This document shows positions 23,284 through 36,073 of a stretch of DNA of 64,000 nt, in pieces. How positions within the stretch are numbered: position 1 is the first letter of the stretch; each line of letters begins with the position of its first letter. The notes beneath the pieces are model-generated. The model worked only from the letters and a program-made list of their open reading frames with translations. It made no database searches and was not told where the DNA came from. The stretch is taken from assembly GCF_014633365.1 (NCBI RefSeq), contig NC_068350.1, forward strand, positions 33,471,119 to 33,535,118, read 5' to 3'. This stretch comes from Diospyros lotus (lineage: Eukaryota > Streptophyta > Magnoliopsida > Ericales > Ebenaceae). Position numbers and translations under genes: made by a program.

Positions 23284-26200
23284 TGTAAGAAATGATACAC
23301 CTATGAGGGGGTGAATTGAGTTTAAAAAAAAAAATCTTGATTTTAAGGAGACTTTGAATGAAATAGTTTTGCATTCTTCAAACTATGAATGCTAATGCTT
23401 TTAAATATAAATTTGATAGAAAATGATATGTATAAAATAAATTCAACACAAAAAGATTGTTCCTTTAAAGTTTTAGAAATTTGTTGTTAAGAGTGTTAAA
23501 ACTGATAACAATTTTGTTAAAAAAAAACACTTACTTAAAGAAGAATTTAAACTTGCTAAAACAAAAAGAAATGAATCAATGCAGCACAGAAGGATTTTAT
23601 AGTGGTTCAAATCAACCAGCCTACTCCACTCGCTTGGTTCCTCACCAAGGATTTCAACAATCTACTATAACTTTTACAAGTTCAGCTATAATCTCAGATT
23701 TTCACAGGTGCAACTGTAACCTCTGCTTTTTACCGCCTTAGCAATAACCAATTTTAAACTGCTTTTACAAGAAGTAGTTGGAACCTCTTATACTTTGCTT
23801 TTTACAGGCTCAAGTACTAACCCAATAAAATAATGATGAATATAAATCAGGCAATTTGAGAAATTATTACAAGATAGAGAACAAATAACAATATTAGCTT
23901 CTCTTAAAGAAAAGAGAGAGATGGAAATAATGTAAAGAGAATAAACACTCATTCTTTCTTTTTTTAGTTGAAGATGAAATTCTGGAGAATCTCTTTGGCT
24001 CAAGCAATAATAGAAAGTATTAGAAATCTTCATCTTCTTCTTTTTTTATAGTTGCTGAAATGAGAGTAATATATGTAAGAAATAGCTTTATCTTTCCTCA
24101 AAATAATCATTAGAATATTTAAATAACGATAAATGATTGAGGGAAAATTTAGAGCCTATTTGGAGGCTTAAAAATCAAAACAGTACATTAAAAGTACTTG
24201 CAATGGCTAGTTCAACGACTATATTTTTCAGTTTCAACACAAAAATAATTGACTAATATAGGTTTTTACTTGAGTAAATAGCTCATTAGTTGACTATCAG
24301 ATTTCATTAGTCGAGTAAGTTTTGACTGCACTTGAGTATACTTAGCAGATACTTGATTATACTTGTTCAATTCATAGCCAACAAAGAGATGCAAAAGGTA
24401 CTCGATTATTTCTCAAAGATAGTCGATTATACATCAACTTTTACTCAATTGCTCATAAGAAATACTTGATTAAAAAAGAATAAAACCCTATAATCTTTGT
24501 TTAAGCATAATCACTTGACTGTTGAATCAAAATACTCGACTAATATTAGATTTCACTCGATTATCTATTAAAAAGATATAACATTCGACTATAATTTTGA
24601 TCACTCGATTACATTTGACATGGTCAAAACTTGCAATAAATACTCAATTACTAAGAGTATTTACTCAAATAATATTCAAACATACTCGATTTATTCTTTC
24701 ACTCACTTGACTATCATTCAATCAACATATATAATGTTTTGAATATCATCAAAACAAATTTAAGATATCTTAAACATTGATCTTAACTATAAAACTCAAT
24801 TTTCTCATCAATATCTAAACCTTAACCTTAAACAATGCAATCACAAGTGGTGTTTGTGAAAGTTGGTTAAAACTAACTTTTCAATCACATTCACTTGATT
24901 AGATAGAAAACCTTAAAAGATAAATGAGATATTTTTAAGGCACATAACTTTGACAACAAGTTGAGAACAAAATATGTTACTCAACTAAAAACTTCTCTTT
25001 TCTAGATTCAAATGAGAATCATCTTACTAGGCTCATACATTATTACATAGCATGTCACATAAAAATGCATTATACTAACTTTATGAAACATATTCACATG
25101 AAATATTCATAAGTCAAGTAACTTATATTTATTTGAATGAAACATATAAAGTATTGCAAATATATTGAGCACAAAATATGATACTCAACAACAAAGTACA
25201 TCATTTAATACATGGATATTTTAACTTGAGCATCATAATTATTCAATCAAAACAAGAACACATATAAGCTGAACAAAGGCATATATGATTTCTATACTAT
25301 AAGCTCTAAGTCATCATACACAAATACTACTAATGTATATTTTGAGTAATTCTTGAAAAATAGAAACTTTAAAATTCTATTACTCAAATGCATTGAACCT
25401 AAATATGAGCAACACTAGGAAACATTGCTTGGAAAAACATACAACGTTAAAATTGTTTCAACAACTTGAATGATTTTGCTTATAAAACAACATACATTCA
25501 ACTTAATAAGTACTTTAAGAGATCCTTCTTAAATCTAAGGACTTGAGAACTTTAGGAATTTTAGCTCTATGAAATAGAATTTAGGATCACTTGTCTAAGC
25601 ATATATACAATCACTCAAGAGTTTAGGTGATTGATACTTAAGCATAAACTAAAGCACATTTCTCTTTGATTTCAGAAAAGCTTACACATATTTTGAGAAC
25701 TTAAGATATTTCCCAATCTTAAGTTTACTCTAAGTGTCATGAGAATATATGACATTTATCCATGACACTAATGCATTAAGATACTTAGGATATCTCTTGA
25801 GATTCTAAAGCAACCTATTGGCATAACAAACATATAAACAAGAGCAAGATTAACCACAAACAAAACATAGTAAGGTTATTAGCATAACCTCAACATGAAG
25901 GATAAAACAATATAAATCCTATGAATCAAAACTCAAGTACCATCACTTGAGTGTACGATCACTTGCTTAAACATTAGATATAGAACACATTACTCTTAAA
26001 CTTTGAGTAATGTTGTCACATAAAACACTTAGCATATCATGATTTACACAAAACACTCGTGCATTATCTTTAGAATGACCCCAAAGAGAAGTATATTAAA
26101 AGACATATCAATAAAATATATGGCTAAAACAATCTTAGGACATATGAGAATATTAATAGATAAATCATACTAAAAGATAAACCTATCAAGGTTCATTGAC

Positions 26201-26383
26201 CTTAAATATTCTCAAGACAACTTCAACATATATTTTATTAAGATAAACATAACATACCCCTAAGCAAAATGGGGGATAAAAAAATTGCACATATATTGAA
26301 GCTATCAAAACAAACTTATGAAGACATTAAAGTTTTGACATAAAGCAATCATCATCAAAACATCCAAAACATGAAACTCAACA
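23284..26383 (-). mobile_element. Antisense solo-LTR-like insertion in the gag
   Basis: About 3.1 kb with TG...CA termini (TGTAAGAAATG...ACTCAACA on the plus strand). ATAGT precedes it and ATAGC follows it, a 4-of-5 target duplication. The first 1.5 kb, read antisense, is recognisably related to the LTR at 21141-22591. It has the same CACCCCCTCAT-type end near 23300, the same GAGTAA/CTCGATTA word field (24240-24740) and a TTTGTTTTGATGAT word near 24770. The remaining 1.6 kb is AT-rich with no coding match. It may be a solo LTR of a longer-LTR relative, or two pieces joined. The short open frames inside are chance. Confidence 0.5.
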
Positions 26384-26387
26384 ATAG

Positions 26388-27400
26388 CCTTAAAAGCCTC
26401 TAATAATGAAGAATATGAATCTAAATCTACTGATTTAGAAGATGTTGTCTTACTTGCTAAAAGGTCCTTGAGAATATTCAAAAAGAAATCTTCTAGACAT
26501 TTTTGTAGGCACAGGTCTGAAAAGATAGATAAGAGAGAATCAAAACTAGAGATCAAGTGTTATGGATGAGGGAAGAGTAGGCACATTTAGCTAGAATGAG
26601 CAAAAGCCAAGAATGAAGAAAAGAAGAATAAGAAGAAGAAGAAAAAGAAAGTGTTAGTAGCTTGGAGTGATGAAGACTTATCATCCTCATCTGAGGATTA
26701 AGTCCAAAAAGTTGCCAACCTTTGCCTCATGGCAAAAAAAGACTAAGAGGTAAGTGACTCAAATCTCTCTTTTGATTCTAGTGATGATGAATATGAAAAT
26801 AATTCAACTTTTAGGATGTTATGTGAAAAAATTGCTCATTGATCTAGAGAAGTCAAAAGAAAAATACAAAATCCTTGAAAAAAAAAATGTTGCTCTTAAA
26901 AAATAGGTCATAGGTTTAGAAAATCAACAAAAAGATTCCAAATTTGTTCTCTCTAAATTTACAACAAGCAATAACATCTTAGATAAAATATTAGAGTCTC
27001 AAAAATGTTTTTATGATAAAGTAGGTTTAGGTTATAAGGAAAATAATAATAAAGGATTAGGTAAATCAGTCACAACAAAGACTAAACATAAATTAGGATT
27101 AAAATGTAGCAAATGTAATAACAATGGATATAGGAATTTATTTTGTCCTGTTATGATGGGAATTCCATACAAAATTAAAAAAGGTTTTTGTTCCAAGAAA
27201 TGAATTGAAAAATGTCACTAAAAAGATTTGGGTTGTAAAGAAAGGTAAATTGGTAGGAGACTAGAACTCTAATCTAATGGACCTAGTGTCTTTTGGGTAT
27301 CAATTTCAGTTCCTTTTGTTTGCAGTCTATTTGTCTAAAAGCTCACAACTCGAGGGCTAAGTGGTTCATGGATAGTGGCTGCTCAAGGCTCATGACAGGA
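26388..27400 (+). pseudogene. SIRE-like copia gag C-terminal part and start of protease
   Basis: After the insertion the gag continues with ALKASNNEEYESKS and an acidic/basic linker. A degenerate zinc knuckle follows (KLEIKCYG.GKSRHI near 26550-26595, second Cys now a stop), then a Lys-rich run and VLVAWSDEDLSSSSED. Next come SFDSSDDEYENNSTFRMLCE and a coiled-coil-like stretch. It ends in the retroviral-type protease entry AKWFMDSGCSRLMTG (catalytic Asp codon at 27371-27373). Sequence similarity stops abruptly at about 27400, where antisense gypsy sequence begins. The integrase, RT and RNase H of this element are missing. Confidence 0.75.
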
Positions 27401-27404
27401 TATG

Positions 27405-28385
27405 GTATGCCACATCTTACTTCTCCTCCTCTTCCCCTTTCACCAATTCTGCAACCCTGTCTTTTTCCTCCCTTTCCATGTTCAGTAGCTATCTCCTGCA
27501 CTGGTGTTCGAGGCTATACTTTTCCCCACATTTGTAGCACAATCCCATCAATCTCTTTTGCTCCATAGTAGTAGATCTGAGAGGAGTGGAGTTAGCCTTA
27601 GGTCCCCTTGAAGCCACCCCAGCCATTAAGGCTTGGGAATTCCCTTTTATAGGGTGCTTGTTAGGTGGAATTGGCCTTGGCATAACTCTGTTCTTCTTAA
27701 AAATAGCCTTTAGCATCAACTCTTGTAATCTAGCATTCTTTGATGCTTGCCTAACTATAATAGACATCATTGTTTTCACCATAGATCTTAATTCATTCTT
27801 AAGGCCACTAAGGAAACTAGATACAAAGTATCGATTGGTAAGGGTTGGTTGAGCATTCCAAATTAATGCTCCTAACTCCTCAAACTTCTTTTGGTAATCA
27901 GTTACCTATTCTTCCTGCTTTGGTTTGTTAAATTCTTCGATCACGTCTTCCATATTACTCTCCCCAAAGCATTTACACAATTCTTCTGCACATTCAATCC
28001 ACCTTGCATCCATCCCTCTTGATCTATACCACCCTTAGAACCATGCATCAACCATATCATTCAGATAGGCTATAGCAAGGTCGATTCGTTGATTTTTAGT
28101 TATAATGTAGAACTAACAGAACCTCTCACACATACGGATCCACCATCTAGCTAGGTTTGGATCCTTCAAATAGAGGTATCTCCAATCTCGGCATATAGGT
28201 TTGATTAGATCTAGGAGAATTGAATTCCCTTACCTGATCTTATGTCTCTTCATATAATGAATTTCCCGTTTCTATTAATCTTTGGGGTTTATGAAGAATT
28301 CCTTGTTCCACCATTCCCTGATTGAGTACTGATTTGGGAGGAAATTCTGGTGGCAACTGGAATTGTGGAAGGACGCTGGAATCAC
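27405..28385 (-). pseudogene. Ty3/gypsy gag remnant (antisense)
   Basis: From the primer site near 28405 leftwards the minus strand gives a broken gag. It includes MPRLEIPLFEGSKPS (same place as the [14 protein letters not shown] region of the other gypsy copies) and ends with a zinc knuckle, GLCYKCGEKYSLEHQCRR, at about 27494-27541. The CX2CX7HXC spacing is that of plant chromovirus gag and matches the knuckle at 45949-45990. Many stops interrupt the N-terminal half. The last 290 bp form the longest open stretch. The protease and pol are absent, so the element is truncated at the junction with the SIRE-like copia. Confidence 0.75.
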
Positions 28386-28400
28386 AGCCAAGGATGACTA

Positions 28401-28412
28401 GCTCTAATACCA
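28401..28412 (-). other. Primer-binding site of the antisense gypsy
   Basis: The minus strand reads TTGGTATTAGAGC just inside the LTR, a one-base variant of the initiator-Met core. Confidence 0.7.
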
Positions 28413-28414
28413 AA

Positions 28415-28685
28415 TGTCAAGTCTCTTGGTTGAGATTTGAATTTATAGAGAATTAAAAGAATTGAGAGAAAGATAGAAGAGAGTTTTGGAGAGAAATGAG
28501 AGAATTCAAGAGGAAAATAGTTCTCATTAAACGTGATAACTCTCGTCTTCCTACATCTGGCCTTATATAGGCCCCCCTCTCATTGGTTCACATCACAACC
28601 GTGGAGAATATTCTAGCAACTAGCTACACAACTTTCTTAAAAATTTGTCGGGGCTCCTGTTTTTGATTTATTACTCATTCTAACA
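28415..28685 (-). repeat. 5' LTR of the antisense gypsy remnant
   Basis: About 271 bp. Minus-strand ends are TGTTAGAATGAG...AGACTTGACA. It contains a minus-strand TATATAAGG promoter-like word followed by a pyrimidine-rich leader. No partner LTR is seen. Confidence 0.7.
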
Positions 28686-29973
28686 AAATGGGGGGCAAAA
28701 GAAAAACTCTGTAGTAACAAACAAAAATGAAATGAAATGAAATTGCCCTCAACGATTCAAAGCAAAAAGTATACGAATATCAAAATAAATGGCGGATAGA
28801 GAGTTATGCGTTGTACGGCTGATCGGGCACTCTAGCAACGCTAATTGCGACTGATCATTGAAGAGTTGTGTTCGCAACGTTTCGGCCACCGGTGATTCTA
28901 GCCGCTGTTGATCGAGCACACAAGTAAAACCTCGTCAAATGCAAATTAATCGGCATCGTGGGACTGGTTTGTGGCGACGAGCTTCGGCACTAGTGATTCT
29001 TGTCATCGCCGAAGTTCGAAGAAGCCAGTGATTTGGGGTAACTAATGCTTTGCCAAAAATATTTTGGCCTAATTACTAGAATATATATATATATACATAT
29101 ATGGACATAATTACAACTAACTCCCTGAGATTTAATGAAATTACAGACGCATGCATTTATTTATGTTTTTGAAAATAACATAATTCTCCCTCAATTTTTG
29201 AAAACTGATACCAACTTGCCTTCATTATTAGCTACCCACAATTAGTTTTTTAAAAATATGAAAGCTGCCCTTATTCTTTTTTTCTTTCTTCCTCATCCCC
29301 TATCATTCCTCAGTAGTTATATTTTTTTATAAAGCATTACAAATGAAATAAGACATGAAGAATGGACACTCAATAAAAATAACTAAATTATCAAATACTT
29401 ACCTTTTCTTTTGTGAGTCAACATGGTGTTCCGTCTACCTATCGATTGGTAAAGTATAGAGTACAATATTGAAAAGAATGTTTTTCGAAGTTGTAATACA
29501 CAGACTAATCGTGGACATTGTAAGGGTTTGTTTCTCTTTTTTTTTTTTTTTTACTCTCTTTCTCATCTTCCAACCTAGTGATGGTTGGCTATCCAGGTTT
29601 TAAATAAGAAACTTGTCTACTCTACCAAATCAAGATCCATGGATTTTGAAGATCTTTTATCTTTACCCAAAACTAATTGAGGAAACTATCATAAATAACA
29701 TTTCTGTTATGTAAGAAACTAAACAAATTAAAATTAAAGACTATATCAACAACACAAAAACCTTTGAATCATTTTCAATGCTAGAATAATATAAAAATGG
29801 AAATAAGAAAGGTTTAAGGTTTTCTTAAGGACTAACTTCTCAATTTATTTAGCAACCTCCCACAAGTTCAAGCACCTAACAAACAAAAGAAAGAATGACA
29901 AGGTACAATAAACCCTATTATGATAACGACAAGGTTTAGCTATCGAACTCACATTTTGCAACTAAACGTTATC
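28686..29973. other. Anonymous sequence
   Basis: A moderately GC-rich patch (28790-29040) is followed by AT-rich sequence with a (TA)n tract near 29082-29100 and a T run near 29538-29555. No gene recognised. Confidence 0.4.
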
Positions 29974-29981
29974 GCCATTAT
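29974..29981. repeat. Target site duplication, left (GCCATTAT)
   Basis: GCCATTAT is repeated exactly at 31101-31108, flanking the hAT-type element. Confidence 0.85.
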
Positions 29982-31100
29982 CAGTGCCGGTCCTCAAGTT
30001 TTTAAGGCTCGGGGCAAAAGTAAAATTTAGGCCCTCATATATATATATATATATATTTAAATTTAGTGATAATTTATTCTTATTTTTTAATCAAGATCTA
30101 ATATGTTTAAATTAACTAAAAATTTAACATTCAAGTAGAGTTGACAATTTTACACACAACCCGATTACACGACACGACATGACACGGAGTTAAGCGGGTT
30201 AGGGTTAGGGTTAATCGGGTTCGGGTTAAAAATGGGTCAACCCATTTATGACACAATTATTTTCGTATCTTAGATGGGTCAACCCGTTTAACCCCTTTAT
30301 ACATGTAATGACCCATTTAATTAAATGTGTTAACGGGTTGACTCGAACATGTTAACACGATTATATACAAAATGACACGTTTAATTAAAAGGGTTAGTAG
30401 GTTGATCTGAACACGTTAACACGATTATACACCAAATAACACGTTTAACAAGTGACACAGCATGACCCATTTAAATTAAACGGGTTAAACAGGTTAACAA
30501 GTGACACGACATGTTTAATTAAATGGGTTAAATAGGTCGTGTCATGTTACATGTTTAATAAACGTATCGTGTTCGGCTTTAAGAAATTTGACACGATTAT
30601 TAAATGAGTTGTGTTTAGTTTAGTCTGATACGTATTATTCGTGCGTCTCAACACGATACGATTACGACCCGCCAACCCGTATTGCCACCCCTACATTCAA
30701 ATCAAATAAATTGTATCGATTCAAATTTTAATATATTAAAATTTACAATAAAATGCTACAATATATAAACAAAATGAATACTTATAACAATTCAATATGT
30801 TCTTTTTCATCCAATCCAAAAAAAAAAAATTCTCTATATATTGAATATCTAAAGTAAAAATAATTTCTTTTATAATATAAAAATAAATTTTTAGTCTAAG
30901 CAGGCTTCAAGTCCGCTGAAGGAAGCGGATTTGAAGTCCGCCCAGCATTGCTGGGCGTTGAGGATTTTTTCTTTAAAAAAATATTAAATTAATAAATAAT
31001 TATAATAATATAATATAATATTTATTAAAAACAATTTGGGACCCTTGAATAATGGGCCTAGGGCAGTCGCACCGACCGCCCTGGTCCAGGGCCGGGCCTG
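29982..31100. mobile_element. Non-autonomous hAT-type element with perfect TSD
   Basis: 1119 bp flanked by an exact 8-bp duplication. The ends are CAGTGCCGGTCC and, on the other strand, CAGGCCCGGCCC, an imperfect hAT-like inverted repeat. It has no transposase, so it would depend on an autonomous relative. A separate hAT-type element (30136-30693) sits inside it, so the original element was about 550 bp. Confidence 0.85.
30136..30693. mobile_element. Nested non-autonomous hAT-type element
   Basis: 558 bp. The left end is TAGAGTTGACAA and the right end, read on the other strand, is TAGGGGTGGCAATACGGG, a diverged hAT inverted repeat. Flanks are CATTCAAG (30128-30135) and CATTCAAA (30694-30701), a 7-of-8 duplication. 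The interior is full of GGGTTAA/ACACG(A/T)TTA words, giving many short inverted matches. It is non-coding. Confidence 0.8.
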
Positions 31101-31108
31101 GCCATTAT
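31101..31108. repeat. Target site duplication, right (GCCATTAT)
   Basis: Exact copy of 29974-29981. Confidence 0.85.
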
Positions 31109-34100
31109 GTAAGATAAAAAATGAAAATGACAGAAGAATGTGAGTTTATGTTCCTTCATCCCTTATATGACTCAAATAATCTTGTTAATTGGGGAGATAT
31201 TCCTTTTTTCTTGGATTGAGGTAGTTTGGAACTAAAAACAACCAAAAATAGTTACCAAAGTTCATAGTTTCTTTGGATTAGTAGGTTGTTGTAGAAGATT
31301 TTTAAAAAAGTTCTCTAAGATAAGTTATATAGAAATGGAAAACAGATATAATGCGATACGAAATGAAAAATGGGAAAATGACATTTTAAAAAAAAAGAGA
31401 GTAAGAAATGGAAACATGAGGGACATTCAGAAATAAAAAAAATATATGGGCTTTTTGTATAAAAATAAAAATTATAAAAAATAGTTATTCAAATCTAAAA
31501 ATAAATATAAATTCTATAATGCAATCAAATAAATTTTAGAAAAAATTAAAAATTGTGTAAGAGACTTAAAAATTCCCTCTTTAACCTCTTTGTGGATGGA
31601 AATGTGTTTTCAAATTGGAAGTGCGTTTTCGATACTTTTCTAATATTATGAAATGGTTTCAAAAAATTTTTAAAATTGCAAAAATAGACCGAAAACCTTT
31701 TTTAGAGTTTCAGAAATGGAAATGTTTAAAAAATGATGAAACGACACTCCCGAAAAGTTTTCGTGCATCATAAAAGATAACTACCCCATTAACCCAATTA
31801 ATGCAGAAAGAGTAAAATATGAATAGAAGAAGAAATGCAAATGGAGCTTTCAAGAGCTTAAGAATAAGTTAACAACACCCATTATGCAATTGGTCATATT
31901 GCTGGCAATTGAGGTCAACCATAACCATCAACACCTGTGTTCTCCTTGCCAACAATAAAGCTTTGAATATAGAAAATTTTGAGAGATTTAGATGAATACT
32001 TCAAGTATAAATATAATGGGTTAAGGTTCAAAGGTTTTGAGCAAAGAAATAAGAGAAATTAGGGTTGAATTGGGGAGTTTGGGTGTAAGTTTCAATTCCT
32101 AAAGTCAAGACTATGAGATTGGTACTTGATGTGTATGTGAACCAAGGCCTAGTCAAATAAACCCAATGGGAGACCTAGAGATAAATCTTGAGGAAAACCC
32201 TAAGAGATCTTAAAGGAAAAAAACTTGGGGGAAAATGATATGCCCGATGAATACATACTAACCCAATCACAAGGCCCACAAAGAACAAACTCAAAAGATG
32301 AAAATAAAGCATAAAGATAAGGTCTTGCACGAAAAGGCCCCGAAAGACCTTAGCAGAGGGAGTCCTCGAAGAGTCTTGATAGATTGCCATAAAATGAGCT
32401 CTGGGAGAGTCATAAAGTCTTTAGTATTCCCAAAACCAAAAATGTAAACAGGCATGTCCTAAAATCCCTTCACGAATCACCCAAAGGATAAGTCTTATCC
32501 ATAAAAATACAAATCCTAGTCAATCTTAAAATACTATAGATGGTTGTCAATAACCCCTTAGCTCTTCCATAAATAGATGAATCATGTTAAATATGCATAT
32601 AAAATTCATTAAATTCTCATTTTTATCTTTTTATTTTTTTTCTATTGATAAAGCTCACAGTTAGAAAAAAAAAATTGAAGCCCCCCCAAGTAAAAAATCC
32701 TAGGTCCGCCCCTAATTCTATATGAGATATGAAATGAAGATGAATGAGTGCTCATTTCAAGAACGAGTTCATGAATGAGACTGTTAATATTGAATCACAT
32801 GGATTTTTTCTCATAAGTCAATGATTCAATGTTAACTGTGAATGTGTAATTAGTCCTTAGACTTGAGATGACATAGATATCTGTGCATTGTTGGCTTAAA
32901 ATATTAGCGATATTATATGGTTATTTTAATCAAGAACAATTATATGTATCTATGTGCCTAATTCAGTGGTGCATGAGGTATGTGTGCTTTAGATATGAAA
33001 TCTATCATCTCGAAATTTGTGAGGTGGATATCTTATTCGATTCGATAATCACTTGACGATAAATCCTTGGTCGAGGTAATATGACGATGGAATGTATATT
33101 CCATAAGTTGTGTCATATTAGTCAATAATGATTTTGAATTTGGTCATAGAACGAGATTAAGAGATTTGACCTGTTGTTCATGATCTCGTATTTTGTCGAG
33201 ATATAAGATGATAGAGGTATCGTATTTCACAAAATTGTGGTAAAAGGTTCACTATACCTGCTTCACATTAAATTGGGTAGTCAAGACATATTACTAGATG
33301 TAACTCATGATTTGCGAGAATTAATAATAGATTATTCTCATTGTCAATTTAATTGTGAACTCTGAAACTCCCACCCAATAAGAAATCACTTTAAAAAGAA
33401 GAATGATAAATTAATAATTTTGGCATATTTATTTATTAGATAAATAAGAATAATTAAATAATTTTATTATAAATAAAATTATTAAGATTATTCATAATTA
33501 AACTGGGTATATTGCTAGCACATTAAGCTTGGTCCAATAATGCTTCGGGTTTCCATATGGATTCTTATAAATATGACCATAAACCCCGAATCAATAACAA
33601 GAAATTAGTTAGAAAAAATTCTATTTCTTTTCTCGAGACGATCTTGAATTAAAGGTAGTTTCGGGTGGACCAACTTAGCATCCTATACGTGGAGGATTTT
33701 ACGACAGGTGATTTAACGGTGAAATCGGATTTCGTCAACATATATTCTTCCGTTTTATTCTTCATTTTATAAATCGTAAAATTTGAAAAATGTGATACCT
33801 AAAAAATTAATTTTTATTCTGATGCACATGATCAGATCTAAATCTAACAAAACATAGTTCAAGTAAAAAAAGATCTCAAACCTCATCCACTAAGCCCTCA
33901 ACTTGGGGTAACACTAAAGATTTAGGGGACAAATAAATTCAAACCTACCATGGAGATGGATATTCTTAGTCTTCTTGATGCCATGTGTCTTAACCTCCAT
34001 AAATCACATCAAGATAATTCACACTCATCTAGTAGTTCCAATTCAACTCAATCTTGAACTTGCAAAACAAGGGGGAATCAACTAATCCTCTATGATGTAG

Positions 34101-35686
34101 GTGAGGTTACCTCATTTTTATCATCATCCTTACTCCAAAAGGTATAAAAAGACCTTAATGGGTGAGCCAAAGGTATGATAATTCAATATAGTTCTCATAA
34201 CTCTTTACTCTCAATTGAATTATTTACTAATTTAAAAATTATAGTGACATCATCCTAATCGAGCACCAAGACAGTCATTTTTATTTTTTATCTATTCAAG
34301 CATTCTGCAATTCAAATCAATAGTGCACATGGTTGAAGTCTTGCTCAAAGCATGCGAATCCAATTGGTGACGAATCATTATGTCATCAATTTAACACCAT
34401 ATGCGGTAACAAAGGTTCTCTATTGATTTGGTGAGATGGTAAACCACCTATTTGATGACTTACGAACGATGATTATTCATCCGATCTTAAAACACACCAC
34501 AAAGAACATCATCACGTTAACCATCCCAAAGCTTAGATCTATTGGCTTTTCTCATATAGCTAGATGAGCTGAGGAGATAGGTCAAAATCTTTGTAAACAT
34601 CTAATGAAGAAGTAGTAATAGCAAACAACACAACAAGACTTATGTCAACTAAGGTAGTATAAGAGATGGTAATCTCCAAAATTATATTAGTAGAGACAAA
34701 CAATGATCATAACAAGTGAAGGATTATTAATGGCACTAGGCAAAGTACTCTACACCAACAATCTCCTTTATCTCAATCAAAATCACAATTTGAAAGACTG
34801 AATGATGGAATATTTGGATCACCTCAATCAGCAAAGTCGTTCTTTCCTTTGTTTAAAGGTAACATAAAGGTTTGTTAATAAGTTTCTCCTCTATTCTCTC
34901 TTTATGTCTATTATAGGTTCAACATAACCTAGATTCATCAAACCAAAATCAAGGGTTTATTCCCTAGATCTGGGTTCAAACCGGGTTCAATTTGATTTTG
35001 GGTGTGGTTTCGTCAGAAACCTATTAATTTCAATGGTATTTTCAGTGAAAACCCACCAAAACCTCGATTCGCCCCATTTTTTCTCCCTTTTTCACTAGAA
35101 AACATAAATCTAGGATCATTCAATCATCGATAACATCACATCGGCGACATAAGAGCACATATATTTCTCTTTATCTTTCTTATCTTTGATCTTAGATCTC
35201 GAGTTATAATGAATATCTTGAACCCCTATCTGTGTTTGTTTTTTTATCTCGAATCTAAATTTGAGTTTGAGTTGAATTTGGATGATGAACACAGATGGGT
35301 TCATTGTTTTTTATTTTTTATTTGTTTTATAAAATCAAAGAAGATAGGAAAAAGAATGAAGGGTAAAATGATAATTTTATTCATTTATTTAACATGAGGA
35401 GAAGTTATTGCTATTTTTGAACATGAGGAATGGTTCTTAAAATCTCATGAGGGGTTATTACAATTTTTTTTTGGTAGGTTTTGTCTTCTCTAATGTCAAT
35501 AATTAATGAATTTCTTTTTTACTAATTTTCAATGATTATGCGCAATTTTAGCATTGACACACGAAAAAAGAGATAGAAAGAAAAAATTTTAAAAATGAAC
35601 ACAAAAAATAGTTAATTTACAACAGTTAAGTAATAAGGCAATTTAAGTCAACGATTATTCTACGTTGCCTGATGAGCTTATTGAAT
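31109..35686. other. AT-rich region with decayed transposon pieces
   Basis: No gene recognised. Near 32667-32714 the minus strand reads TAGGGGCGGACCTAGGATTT, which resembles a hAT element end, but its partner was not found. At about 33480-33780 the text runs from GGTCCAATAATGCTTCGGG through TATAAATATGACCATAAACC, like a promoter and leader of a decayed LTR. Boundaries could not be set. The remainder has only short, low-complexity open frames. Confidence 0.4.
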
Positions 35687-36073
35687 GGGGAAATTCTATT
35701 CACAGCGAGGGTTTTACTCTTCACAGTCTTTTCCCATTAAAAATTTTCTTTATTTTTCATAAATCCTATTTTACCATTCTATCACTCCACCATATCATCT
35801 TCCTCATAGACTCATAGTCACTCCATTTCTCTTTCTCTCTCATTATATCAATTTCTCTCTCTCACACCCATCTCTCCATTTCTCTCTCCCAATCAGCATA
35901 CACAAATATGTATATATATATATATACAAACACACACAGAGATAATTTATTATAATAAAATAAAATTAAAAAATATAAATAAATAAATTATTTTTTAATA
36001 TCTGTATTTTAAAAAATTATAAATTAACTAATTATAATTTTTTTAACTAATTTTAAATTTTAAATTATCGTGA

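Noticed and set aside
30193..30230. Telomere-like GGGTTAGGGTTAGGGTTAA
   Set aside because: Only three units, inside a hAT-type element full of related GGGTTAA words. Not a telomeric tract or interstitial telomere.
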